Shown here piece after piece: positions 8,891-16,971 of a DNA stretch of 64,000 nt. Position 1 is the first letter of the stretch. Each line of letters begins with the position of its first letter. Position numbers and translations under genes: made by a program. The stretch lies in assembly GCF_015350975.1 (NCBI RefSeq), contig NZ_JADKRX010000004.1:349467-413466 (forward strand), given 5' to 3'. Below the pieces are notes generated by a model, which saw only the letters and a program-made list of their open reading frames with translations, was not told the DNA's origin and searched no databases. The stretch comes from Curtobacterium sp. VKM Ac-1395 (GTDB lineage: Bacteria; Actinomycetota; Actinomycetes; Actinomycetales; Microbacteriaceae).

Positions 8891-9603
8891 CGGACGCGAC
8901 CCACCACGACCAGACCACCCAGGAGGCCGTGGCCGCGACGCGTGCGCGCGTCGCCTCCCTGCACGGCGAGCTGGTCCGCTACGGCCTGGTCATCTGGACC
9001 GGCGGCAACGTCTCCGAGCGCGTGCCCGGCACCGACCTCTTCGTGATCAAGCCGAGCGGGGTGTCCAGCGACGACCTGACGCCAGAGAACCAGGTCGTCT
9101 GCACGCTCGACGGCGTCCCCGCGGAGGGCTGGGGCAACGCGCACGGCCCCTCGAGCGACACCGCGGCGCACGCCTACGTGTACCGGAACATGCCCGAGGT
9201 CGGCGGCGTCGTGCACACCCACTCCACCTACGCGACCGCGTGGGCTGCCCGCGCCGAGGCCATCCCGTGTGTCATCACCGCGATGGCGGACGAGTTCGGC
9301 GGCCCGATCCCGGTCGGCCCGTTCGCGATCATCGGCGACGACTCGATCGGCCACGGCATCGTCGAGACCCTCTCCGGTCACCGCTCCCGCGCCGTCCTGA
9401 TGCAGAACCACGGCGTCTTCACGATCGGCAAGGACGCGAAGGACGCCGTCAAGGCCGCCGTGATGGCCGAGGACGTGGCGCGCACGGTCCACATCGCGAA
9501 GCAGGGCGGCGAGGTCGTCCCGATCGCGGAAGCAGACATCGATCGACTCTTCGATCGCTACCAGAACGTCTACGGACAGAACCCCGAAGGAGCCATGCGA
9601 TGA
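8887..9603 (+). CDS. araD: L-ribulose-5-phosphate 4-epimerase
   Basis: Converts L-ribulose 5-phosphate to D-xylulose 5-phosphate, delivering arabinose carbon to the pentose phosphate pathway. 238 residues, a class II aldolase fold. Visible are the substrate-binding SGNVSE-like TGGNVSE, the KPSG phosphate motif, the zinc ligands VHTHS, and the later NHG histidine ([10 protein letters not shown]). ATG 8887 overlaps the araB stop in an ATGA junction, with GAAGGAG upstream. The gene is translationally coupled to araB and to araA (next ATGA at 9600). Confidence 0.95.
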   Translation: MTDATHHDQTTQEAVAATRARVASLHGELVRYGLVIWTGGNVSERVPGTDLFVIKPSGVSSDDLTPENQVVCTLDGVPAEGWGNAHGPSSDTAAHAYVYRNMPEVGGVVHTHSTYATAWAARAEAIPCVITAMADEFGGPIPVGPFAIIGDDSIGHGIVETLSGHRSRAVLMQNHGVFTIGKDAKDAVKAAVMAEDVARTVHIAKQGGEVVPIAEADIDRLFDRYQNVYGQNPEGAMR

Positions 9604-11129
9604 CGCAGGACAACGTCGACCCCCAGGCCACACTCGACGGCTACGAGGTCTGGTTCCTCACCGGCTCGCAGGGCCTGTACGGCGAGGAGACCCTCCGCCA
9701 GGTCGAGGAGCAGAGCCGCGCCGTCCACGAGACGCTCGCCGGTGCACTGCCGGTGAAGCTCGTGTGGAAGCCCGTGCTCAAGGACGCTGACGGCATCCGC
9801 CGGGCGCTCATCGAGGCCAGCGCCGACGACAAGGTGATCGGTGTCACCGCCTGGATGCACACCTTCAGCCCCGCGAAGATGTGGATCGGCGGCCTGAACG
9901 CCCTGACCAAGCCGCTGCTGCACCTGCACACGCAGGCGAACGTGGCGCTGCCGTGGTCGGAGATCGACTTCGACTTCATGAACCTCAACCAGGCCGCCCA
10001 CGGCGACCGTGAGTTCGGCTACGCCCTGGCCCGCATGGGCGTCCGGCACGCGACCGCCATCGGCCACGTGTCGGACGAGCGCGTCCAGCAGCGCGTGTCG
10101 AACTGGGTGCGCGCGGCAGCCGGTGCCGCCGCGATCCGCGAGCTCAAGCTGACGCGCTTCGGTGACAACATGCGCTACGTCGCCGTCACCGAGGGCGACA
10201 AGACCGAGGCCGAGATCTCGCTCGGCGTGCAGGTCAACACCTGGGCGGTCAACGAGCTGGCCGCAGCGGTCGACGCGGCGGAAGCCGACACGGCGGCGGT
10301 GGACGCGCTCGTCGCGTCCTACGAGTCGGCGTACGACGTCGACCCGTCGCTGCGCGGCGACGGTGACCGCCACGGCGCGCTCCGCGACGGCGCCGCGATC
10401 GAGCTCGGCCTCCGTGCGCTCCTGCAGCAGAACGGCTCCGCCGCGTTCACCACGAACTTCGAGGACCTCGGCACGCTCAAGCAGCTCCCCGGCCTGGCCG
10501 TGCAGCGTCTGATGGCCGACGGGTACGGCTTCGGTGCCGAGGGCGACTGGAAGACCGCCGTGCTGGTCCGCGCGATGAACGTCGCCGGCGCCGGGCTTCC
10601 CGGTGGCGCGTCGCTCATGGAGGACTACACGTACGACCTCACCCCGGGTGCGGAGAAGATCCTCGGCGCCCACATGCTCGAGGTCTCCCCGACGCTGACC
10701 TCGACGCGTCCAACGCTCGAGATCCACCCGCTCGGCATCGGCGGCAAGGACGACCCGGTGCGCCTGGTCTTCACCGCCGACTCCGGCGAGGCCGTCGTGG
10801 TCGCGCTCTCCGACACCCGCGACGGCTTCCGCCTCACCGCGAACGTCGTCGACGTGGTCCCGCCGACCGAGGCCCTGCCGAAGCTGCCCGTCGGCCGTGC
10901 CGTCTGGGAGCCGCGCCCGTCGTTCCCCGTCGCCGCCGAGGCCTGGCTCACCGCCGGGGCCGCCCACCACACCGTCATGACGACGGCCGTGGGCCTGCAG
11001 GTGGTCGAGGACCTCGCGACGATGCTCGGCACCGAGTTCCTGGTCATCGACGAGCACACCACCTCGCGCGGCTTCCGCGACGAGGTGCGCGGGCAGCAGA
11101 CCTGGCACCGTCTCGACCGCGGCTTCTGA
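9600..11129 (+). CDS. araA: L-arabinose isomerase
   Basis: Isomerises L-arabinose to L-ribulose in the cytoplasm, with a divalent metal. 509 residues, close to the usual 500. The start region [16 protein letters not shown], the [11 protein letters not shown] block and the RFGDNMR block are characteristic, and the histidines in ILGAHMLEV and the C-terminal AAHHTV fit the metal site. ATG 9600 overlaps the araD stop (ATGA) after GAAGGAGCC. Together with araB and araD it completes the arabinose route. The following oxidase gene starts 11 bp after its stop. Confidence 0.97.
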   Translation: MTQDNVDPQATLDGYEVWFLTGSQGLYGEETLRQVEEQSRAVHETLAGALPVKLVWKPVLKDADGIRRALIEASADDKVIGVTAWMHTFSPAKMWIGGLNALTKPLLHLHTQANVALPWSEIDFDFMNLNQAAHGDREFGYALARMGVRHATAIGHVSDERVQQRVSNWVRAAAGAAAIRELKLTRFGDNMRYVAVTEGDKTEAEISLGVQVNTWAVNELAAAVDAAEADTAAVDALVASYESAYDVDPSLRGDGDRHGALRDGAAIELGLRALLQQNGSAAFTTNFEDLGTLKQLPGLAVQRLMADGYGFGAEGDWKTAVLVRAMNVAGAGLPGGASLMEDYTYDLTPGAEKILGAHMLEVSPTLTSTRPTLEIHPLGIGGKDDPVRLVFTADSGEAVVVALSDTRDGFRLTANVVDVVPPTEALPKLPVGRAVWEPRPSFPVAAEAWLTAGAAHHTVMTTAVGLQVVEDLATMLGTEFLVIDEHTTSRGFRDEVRGQQTWHRLDRGF

Positions 11130-11140
11130 GGAGCCGTACG

Positions 11141-12436
11141 ATGACCGACGTGACCACGGAGCAGCGCACCAACTGGGCCGGCAACGTCACCTACCGGGCG
11201 TCGGCGCTGCTGCGCCCGACGTCGGTGGGTGAGGTCCAGGACCTCGTCACGTCGACACCGCGGCTGACGGCGCTCGGGTCGACGCACTCGTTCAACGAGG
11301 TCGCCGACACCGACGCCGTCCAGCTCACGCTGACGGAGATGCCGCCGTCGCTCGAGATCGACAGCGCCCGCCGGACGGTGCGGGTCGCCGCCGGCATGAC
11401 GCACGCGCAGGTCGCGGCCGGCCTGGAGGCTCGTGGCTGGGCACTCGGGAACCTCGCGTCCCTGCCGCACATCTCCACGGCCGGGGCCGTCGCCACGGGC
11501 ACGCACGGCTCCGGTGTGCGGAACCCCTCGCTGGCGCAGGCGGTGGTCGGGTTGGACGTGGTGCGTGCCTCGGGCGAGCTCGAGCACGTGTCGGCTGCTT
11601 CCGGGTCCGGGTCCGGGTCCGGGTCCGGGTCGTCCGGGTCCCTTGATGCCCATCGTGTGGCGCTCGGGGCGCTCGGCGTCGTCACGGCGCTGGAGCTCGC
11701 GATCGAGCCGACGTTCGAGGTCGCCGCGACCGTGCACCTCGACCTGCCGTGGGACGCGGTCGAGGAGCACTTCGACGCGGTGATGGCCGACGCCTACTCG
11801 GTGTCGATGTTCACGGCGTTCGACGACCGCGGCGCACGCCAGGTCTGGACGAAGCACCGCGTGGACGAGCCCGCGCCGAGCGTCGACCTCGTCGCGCTCG
11901 GTGCCCGCCGTGCGACCGAGGCCGTGCACCCGGGCGAGAACGACGCCGCCAGCGTCACGGAACAAGGCGGCGTGCCCGGGCCCTGGTCCGAGCGCCTGCC
12001 GCACTTCCGCTCGACGTTCTCGCCGTCCACCGGCGCGGAGATCCAGGCCGAGTACCTCATCCCAGCAGCATCCGCGGTCCCGGCGCTCCGGGCACTGCGT
12101 CCGCTCGCCGACCTGTTCGCCCCGCTGCTCATCGCCGCCGAGGTCCGGACCGTCGCGGCCGACACCGCCTGGCTCGCGCCCTCCACCGGTCGGCAGTCGG
12201 TCGGGCTGCACTTCACCTTCCGACGGGACGCCTCCGCCGTGGCAGCGGCGGTGCTCCGGATCGAGGAGGTGCTCGCACCGTTCGACCCGCGGCCGCACTG
12301 GGGGAAAGTCTCCGCGGCCTCGCCCGCTCGACTGCACGAGGCCTACCCGCAGCTGGCGGCGTTCGCGGAGCTGGCGCGGTCGCTCGACCCGACAGGGCGC
12401 TTCCGGAACGGGTTCCTCGAGCGCACGCTGGGCTGA
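11141..12436 (+). CDS. FAD-linked alditol oxidase-like protein
   Basis: Probable oxidase that turns a sugar alcohol into the aldose and hydrogen peroxide with covalent FAD. 431 residues and close, by eye, to Streptomyces alditol oxidase (AldO): TNWAGN at the start, LGSTHSFNE with His49 as the expected covalent flavin ligand, SLPHISTAGAVATGTHGSG, TEQGGVPGPW, HFRSTFSPS and the C-terminal HWGK motif. ATG 11141 follows GGAGCC. It lies 11 bp after araA, so it is likely part of the operon and may produce L-arabinose or xylose from pentitols. A hexanucleotide repeat inserts a Gly-Ser run near residue 160. Gulonolactone-oxidase relatives are the alternative. Confidence 0.82.
   Translation: MTDVTTEQRTNWAGNVTYRASALLRPTSVGEVQDLVTSTPRLTALGSTHSFNEVADTDAVQLTLTEMPPSLEIDSARRTVRVAAGMTHAQVAAGLEARGWALGNLASLPHISTAGAVATGTHGSGVRNPSLAQAVVGLDVVRASGELEHVSAASGSGSGSGSGSSGSLDAHRVALGALGVVTALELAIEPTFEVAATVHLDLPWDAVEEHFDAVMADAYSVSMFTAFDDRGARQVWTKHRVDEPAPSVDLVALGARRATEAVHPGENDAASVTEQGGVPGPWSERLPHFRSTFSPSTGAEIQAEYLIPAASAVPALRALRPLADLFAPLLIAAEVRTVAADTAWLAPSTGRQSVGLHFTFRRDASAVAAAVLRIEEVLAPFDPRPHWGKVSAASPARLHEAYPQLAAFAELARSLDPTGRFRNGFLERTLG
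11600..11641 (+). repeat. TCCGGG tandem repeat in the alditol oxidase gene
   Basis: Five perfect TCCGGG units, a TCG, then one more unit, encoding a (Ser-Gly) run in what should be a surface loop. It keeps the reading frame, and is the second such hexanucleotide array within this operon. Confidence 0.9.
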
Positions 12437-12650
12437 CGAGGAGTGCTCCGCGCCACGCCTGGGCCGGCGCTCGTCGTCGTGTGACATCGAGGACCTCCTG
12501 GTGCCACTCGTTCGCCTGGGGCAGCGGTCCGGCGTTCGCGCGGCCCCGCCCACGAACCCACCGACACGGGAGTACCAGCAGTGTGCGGGCATCCTCTCCC
12601 AGGGGATCGGGATGGGTTCTGCGGGCGCTGCACTGCTCCGGTGCTGAGTG

Positions 12651-12662
12651 CTCACATGTGAG
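12651..12662. promoter_or_regulatory. Palindrome before the 12680 gene
   Basis: CTCACATGTGAG is a perfect 12-bp palindrome 17 bp before the next start codon, overlapping the expected leader. It resembles half-sites of the GTGAGCGCTCAC operators but has a different centre. The rest of the 243-bp gap (12437-12679) shows nothing else. Confidence 0.3.
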
Positions 12663-12679
12663 GACGCAAAGGTCGGGTC

Positions 12680-13621
12680 ATGGCGAACCTCTCTCGGATC
12701 ATCGGCATGGCCTCGAAGGTCATCGACAAGCAGCTGCAGCAGCGTGGGCAGGGGGAGCGGACCGGCGGGCAACAGCCGGGCGGGCAGCAGCCCAGCGGCA
12801 CGGACTGGCGCAGCGTCGTGCGGAGCGCAGCGGACAGGCTCACGGGGGACGACCGCACCGGCCAGCAGCGCCCGCCGCAGCAGCACGGCCAGCCGACACA
12901 GCAGTACGCGCCGCAGCAGCAGCACGGCCAGCCGCCCCGGCAGCACGGGCGGCCGCGCAGCACCGGCCCTGTCGATCACGACAAGGTCGCGCTCGCGAAG
13001 TACGACTACCTCCTGCGCACGTCGTCGCCGGAGCAGCTCGAACAGGTCCACCACGACGCCTTCGCCCGACTCACGCCCGAGCAGCGCCAGCAGGTCCTGC
13101 AGCGCATGAACGCCGAGCTGCCGCCGCACGAGCGCGTCGCGGACGACTCCGCGGGTCCGATGGCCCGTGCCATGACGCGCGGCGAGGTCGGTCGCCCCGG
13201 ACTCATCCGTCGGGTCCTCGGCGGCGGGAACGGCCCCGGCTCGGGCAACCGTGGCCGCGTGGGCGCGATGGCCGGTGGCGCAGCCGTCGGCGCCGGGGCG
13301 ATGGCGCTCGGCGGGATCGCCGTCGCGGTCGCCGGGGGAGCAGTCGTCAGCGCCGCCGCAGCGCCGGTCCTCGCGGGGGCCGCCGACCTGGGCGTGGACT
13401 TCGAGGGCATCGCGTCGGGCATCGGGGACTTCGGGCTCGCCGACCTCGGTGGTGGCGTCGAGGGCTTCGCGGCCGAGGGGGAGCAGCTCCTCGGCGGTGT
13501 GGGCGAGCACGTGTCCGGCTTCGGCGAGCAGGCGTCCGGGCTCGGTGAGCAGGCGTCCGGACTCGGCGAACAGGCGTCGGACCTCGGCAACGACTTCCTC
13601 GGCGGGCTCTTCGACCGCTGA
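12680..13621 (+). CDS. Uncharacterised membrane-associated protein with C-terminal heptad repeats
   Basis: 313 residues, function unknown. Order of parts: residues 1-95 are Gln/Gly/Pro-rich and repetitive (QQPGGQQP, QQHGQP); residues 100-170 hold a compact conserved-looking block (KYDYLLRTSSPEQLEQVH, FARLTPEQR, MNAELPPHERV) that I recognise from uncharacterised actinobacterial proteins, sometimes labelled without proof as cation-transporting ATPase; residues 195-235 form one long Gly/Ala hydrophobic segment; the C-terminus carries four 7-residue units of the type GLGEQAS. No ATPase motif is present. A 21-bp perfect hairpin ends the transcript. Confidence 0.75.
   Translation: MANLSRIIGMASKVIDKQLQQRGQGERTGGQQPGGQQPSGTDWRSVVRSAADRLTGDDRTGQQRPPQQHGQPTQQYAPQQQHGQPPRQHGRPRSTGPVDHDKVALAKYDYLLRTSSPEQLEQVHHDAFARLTPEQRQQVLQRMNAELPPHERVADDSAGPMARAMTRGEVGRPGLIRRVLGGGNGPGSGNRGRVGAMAGGAAVGAGAMALGGIAVAVAGGAVVSAAAAPVLAGAADLGVDFEGIASGIGDFGLADLGGGVEGFAAEGEQLLGGVGEHVSGFGEQASGLGEQASGLGEQASDLGNDFLGGLFDR
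13496..13579 (+). repeat. Four 21-bp tandem units in the 12680 gene
   Basis: Units encode GVGEHVS, GFGEQAS, GLGEQAS and GLGEQAS, a perfect 7-residue period that could form an amphipathic helix. Confidence 0.85.
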
Positions 13622-13647
13622 CCCGCGCCGGCGCGCGGCGCGCCACG

Positions 13648-13691
13648 GAACGGACACGGCACCGTGCATCTGCACGGTGCCGTGTCCGTTC
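13648..13691. terminator. Perfect hairpin between convergent genes
   Basis: 21-bp perfect arms (GAACGGACACGGCACCGTGCA) with a 2-base loop, midway between the stops of the 12680 gene and the SDR gene. It should stop transcription from both sides. No T tract. Confidence 0.7.
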
Positions 13692-13713
13692 AGCGATGTG
13701 GCAGCAGGATCGA

Positions 13714-14460
13714 TCAGACGGCGATGCGGCCGCCGTCGACGGGCAGGACGGCACCGTGCACGAAGGACGCCGCGTCCGTGGCGAGGAAGACGATCGCCTG
13801 TGCGACCTCCTCTGCCGTCCCCGGTCGGCCCGCGGGGCCCGCTGCGGCGAGCTGGTCGAGTGCCTCGCCCATCGCAGCGGTGCCCTCGGTTCGGGTCGGG
13901 CCGGGGCTGACGGCGTTGACGCGGACCCCGGCCGGGCCGAACTCCGCGGCCCACGACTTCGTCAGCAGCACGAGTGCGGCCTTCGTGGAGCCGTAGAGCC
14001 CCATGCCGGCAGCACCGAACTCGGCCACCATCGTGGTGACGTTGACGATCGCTCCGCCGCCTCGCGCGGCCATGGCGGGAGCGAGGGTCGCGACGAGGAA
14101 GTACGGCGCCTTGACGTTGATGTCGAAGACCTCGTCGAAGCCTGCCGAGGTCGTGTCGGCCGTGGCGCCGAAGGGGAAGATGCCGGCGCTGTTGACGAGC
14201 ACGTCGACCGTGCCGCCGCCGATGCGCAGCGCCTCGGCGGCGAGGTGTGCCGTGCTCGACTCGTCGCGGAGGTCTGCCTCGACGAACTCCGCCCGGCCGC
14301 CGGATGCCCGGATCGACCGGACGACCTCCTCACCACGGGTGGAGTCCCTGCCCGAGACGACGACGTGCAGGCCCTGTGCGGCGAGGAGTTCGGCGGTTGC
14401 GCGTCCGATGCCGCTGGTGGCCCCGGTGACGAGAGCGGTCGTGGTCGTGGTCATGGTCAT
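13714..14460 (-). CDS. SDR-family oxidoreductase
   Basis: Classical short-chain dehydrogenase of 248 residues, cytoplasmic and NAD(P)-dependent. Cofactor motif GATSGIGRA near the N-terminus, NSAG motif near residue 90, catalytic YGSTK (Tyr-x3-Lys) near residue 155, and the C-terminal PVDGGRIAV typical of FabG-like enzymes. ATG 14460 has AGGAA upstream. It is divergent from a TetR gene and their control region carries a repeated CTGnACAGATC motif. The regulator-plus-SDR pairing suggests a detoxification or secondary carbonyl reduction role; the substrate cannot be read from the sequence. Confidence 0.88.
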   Translation of the reverse strand: MTMTTTTTALVTGATSGIGRATAELLAAQGLHVVVSGRDSTRGEEVVRSIRASGGRAEFVEADLRDESSTAHLAAEALRIGGGTVDVLVNSAGIFPFGATADTTSAGFDEVFDINVKAPYFLVATLAPAMAARGGGAIVNVTTMVAEFGAAGMGLYGSTKAALVLLTKSWAAEFGPAGVRVNAVSPGPTRTEGTAAMGEALDQLAAAGPAGRPGTAEEVAQAIVFLATDAASFVHGAVLPVDGGRIAV

Positions 14461-14472
14461 GGTGTGTTCCTG

Positions 14473-14520
14473 ACTGAACAGATCGGTGTGGCTTGCGGTG
14501 TTGGTAACTGTACAGATCAG
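14473..14520. promoter_or_regulatory. Probable TetR operator pair
   Basis: ACTGAACAGATCGG (14473-14486) and ACTGTACAGATCAG (14507-14520) are direct repeats 34 bp apart in the SDR/TetR gap. The second contains the palindrome CTGTACAG and overlaps the SDR -10 box. Confidence 0.5.
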
Positions 14521-14534
14521 TGCAGTAAAGTCAA
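14507..14534 (-). promoter_or_regulatory. Promoter of the SDR gene
   Basis: Minus-strand TTGACT (14534-14529), 16-base spacer, TACAGT (14512-14507). The -10 lies inside the repeated ACTGTACAGATC site, which fits repression by the divergent TetR. Confidence 0.5.
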
Positions 14535-14537
14535 ACC

Positions 14538-15119
14538 ATGTCCACACCGCCGGAACCCCGTACCCGTCGACGCCCGGCTTACGAGCGCGCTGTCGCCACC
14601 GCTGACCGGTTGTTCTACGAACAGGGCATCCATGCCGTCGGGGTGGACCAGGTCGCAGCTGAGGCCGACATCTCGAAGGCGAGCCTCTACACGCACTTCC
14701 GGACGAAGGACGACCTGGTGCTCGGGTACCTCCGCGGGCGCAGCAGGTCGTGGCAGGAGCACGTCGCCATCGAGCTCCCCGCTCGCGGCGGCACGGCGAC
14801 CGAGCGGATCCTCGCTGTCTTCGACCTGCTCGGTGAGTGGTTCGACGAGCCCGGGTACCGCGGCTGCCCCTTCATCAACGTCGAGGCGGAGTACGGCGCA
14901 GGCCATCCGACCCACGAGGTGACCCTGGAGCACCGCGACTGGGTCCGCGACCTCTTCACGGCACTGCTGGTGGAGGCCGGGGCAGCGGACGCCGAGTCGA
15001 CCGCGCTCGAGCTCTGCCTGCTGTACGACGGTGCCATGGCGAGCGCCCAGGCGGATGCGTCGCGGCCCTGGGCAGCCGCGGCCCGACGTGCGGCGGGACG
15101 ACTCCTCGAACCGCGCTGA
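14538..15119 (+). CDS. TetR-family transcriptional regulator
   Basis: Repressor of 193 residues with a TetR helix-turn-helix (VDQVAAEADISKASLYTHF, about residues 37-55) and a ligand domain with WFDEPGYRGCPFINV, a motif of the subgroup that senses small carbonyl or aromatic compounds. It is divergent from the SDR gene with 77 bp between starts. Autoregulation and control of the SDR are likely. After its stop lie 184 bp without a gene before the next importer operon. Confidence 0.9.
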   Translation: MSTPPEPRTRRRPAYERAVATADRLFYEQGIHAVGVDQVAAEADISKASLYTHFRTKDDLVLGYLRGRSRSWQEHVAIELPARGGTATERILAVFDLLGEWFDEPGYRGCPFINVEAEYGAGHPTHEVTLEHRDWVRDLFTALLVEAGAADAESTALELCLLYDGAMASAQADASRPWAAAARRAAGRLLEPR

Positions 15120-15303
15120 GACGCGCCCGCTCGCGTTCGCCCGTGGACGGATCGAGAACGACCGGTCCACCCCGCTCCGTGGATTGTTGCGTCGTGCGTC
15201 ATCGGCTGTCTCCGTGCGCATGGGCGCGGTGTCAGGATGGACGCCGCCCGGCCTGGATCGGCCGCGAGCCCCACAGCACCGACCGCTCGAGGAGCACCAC
15301 GTC

Positions 15304-16971
15304 ATGAGACGCTCGAACCGACTGACCATCACCGCGGCCGTCGCCGCAGCCGCAGCCCTGGTCCTCACCGGTTGCTCGGGCGGTGGCGCCTCCGACGACG
15401 CGTCCTCCGGCACGAAGAAGGGCGGGACGCTGAACGTCCTGACCACGGCGACGTCGTTCCACCTCGACCCCGCCACCAGCCAGGGCCTCGGCATCACGTC
15501 GCTCGGCCTGGTGCTCCGTCGTCTGACGGCCTGGGACGTCGAGCCGGGGAAGACCGCGAAGGTGGTCCCGGACCTCGCGACGAACACCGGCGACTCGAGC
15601 GACGGCGGCAAGACCTGGACGTACCACCTCAAGAAGGGGCTCACGTTCCAGGACGGCTCCGCCATCACCACGAAGGACATCAAGTGGGGCATCGAGCGCT
15701 CGTTCGCGCCGCCCCTGCCCGGCGGCCTGAGCTACCACAAGTCGCTGCTGGTCGGTGGCGACACGTACCGGGGGCCGTTCGACGGCACGACCCTCGACAG
15801 CATCGAGACGCCGGACGAATCCACGATCGTGTTCAAGCTCACCGCGGCCTACGGCGACTGGCCGTGGATCGTCTCGATGCCCGCGTTCTCCCCGGTCCCC
15901 GAGGGCGACGGCACGGACACCGGCGCGTACGACGCCAAGCCCGTCGCGAGCGGCCCGTACCAGGTGCAGGCCAACCAGCAGGGGTCGCAGATCACCCTGG
16001 TCCGGAACAAGGAGTGGAGCGCGAAGACCGACTCGGTCCGGACCGCCGGCCCGTCGAAGGTCGTGTTCAAGGAGTCGCAGGACCCCTCCACGGTCACGCA
16101 GACGCTCATCGCCGACAACGGCGACGCGAAGAACTCGTTCGGTGCCACGTTCCTGGGTGCGGCCGAGCTGAACCAGGTGCGCGCCAACCCGTCCGCGCAG
16201 GACCGTCTCGCGACGTCGAAGGCCGGTCCGCTCCAGTACCTGGCGATCAACACCCAGCGTGGCGCCCTCAAGGACCTCCAGGTGCGCAAGGCCCTGCAGT
16301 ACGCGGTCGACCGCAAGTCCTACCGGATCGCCTCGGGTGGTGCCCTCGCCGGCAGCTACGCCTCGACGCTCATCACGCCCGGCATCGCCGGCCGGAAGAG
16401 CTACGACCTCTACCAGCCGGGTGCGACCGGTGACGTGGCGAAGGCGAAGCAGCTGCTGGAGAAGGCCGGCGCGACCGACCTGAAGCTCACGCTCGCGACA
16501 CAGAACGACCCCGCCAACCTCGCCGAGGCGCAGGCGATCCAGGCCGGGCTCAAGCGTGCGGGCATCGCCGTGACCCTCAAGCCGCTCGACATCGACTCGT
16601 TCTACACGGCGACGACGGACGGCACCGACTTCGACCTGGCGCTGTTCAGCTGGCAGCCCGACTTCCCGAGCGCGAACGCCAACATCCAGCCGCTCTTCGC
16701 GTCGTCGGAGATCGGTGGCGGCCGCTACAACGTCTCGAAGTACAGCAACCCGGAGGTCGACGCGCTCATCGCCGAGGCGACCGGCACCATCGACCAGCAG
16801 GACGCCCGGAAGCTCTGGGCCGAGGCGGACCGGAAGATCATGGCCGACGCGCCCATCGTCCCGTTGACCTACGCCAAGCAGTCGTTCCTGGCCGGGTCGA
16901 ACGTGCAGGACTTCCGCATCGCGGACTTCCCGGCGTACCCGAACTACCTCAAGGTCTCGCTCGCCCAGTGA
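15304..16971 (+). CDS. Peptide/nickel-type ABC transporter substrate-binding lipoprotein
   Basis: Extracellular lipoprotein of 555 residues (SBP family 5) that binds a peptide-like or other bulky solute for the importer encoded downstream. Signal peptide with lipobox VLTGC, then GGTLNVLTTATSFHLDP, the usual family start, and DGSAITTKDIKWGIERS. ATG 15304 has GAGGAG upstream. The next gene starts in a GTGA overlap with its stop, so five functions (SBP, two ATPases, two permeases) form one operon. The ligand is unknown; this family carries peptides, opines, nickel chelates and oligosaccharides. Confidence 0.92.
   Translation: MRRSNRLTITAAVAAAAALVLTGCSGGGASDDASSGTKKGGTLNVLTTATSFHLDPATSQGLGITSLGLVLRRLTAWDVEPGKTAKVVPDLATNTGDSSDGGKTWTYHLKKGLTFQDGSAITTKDIKWGIERSFAPPLPGGLSYHKSLLVGGDTYRGPFDGTTLDSIETPDESTIVFKLTAAYGDWPWIVSMPAFSPVPEGDGTDTGAYDAKPVASGPYQVQANQQGSQITLVRNKEWSAKTDSVRTAGPSKVVFKESQDPSTVTQTLIADNGDAKNSFGATFLGAAELNQVRANPSAQDRLATSKAGPLQYLAINTQRGALKDLQVRKALQYAVDRKSYRIASGGALAGSYASTLITPGIAGRKSYDLYQPGATGDVAKAKQLLEKAGATDLKLTLATQNDPANLAEAQAIQAGLKRAGIAVTLKPLDIDSFYTATTDGTDFDLALFSWQPDFPSANANIQPLFASSEIGGGRYNVSKYSNPEVDALIAEATGTIDQQDARKLWAEADRKIMADAPIVPLTYAKQSFLAGSNVQDFRIADFPAYPNYLKVSLAQ

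Noticed and set aside
12437..12679. Small gene in the gap after the alditol oxidase
   Set aside because: Open frames exist (for example one ending near 12647) but have no ribosome site, no family resemblance and shadow-like composition.
10625..13954. 1109-codon minus-strand open frame
   Set aside because: Runs antisense to araA, the oxidase and the 12680 gene, with Arg/Gly/Pro-rich translation and no family motif.
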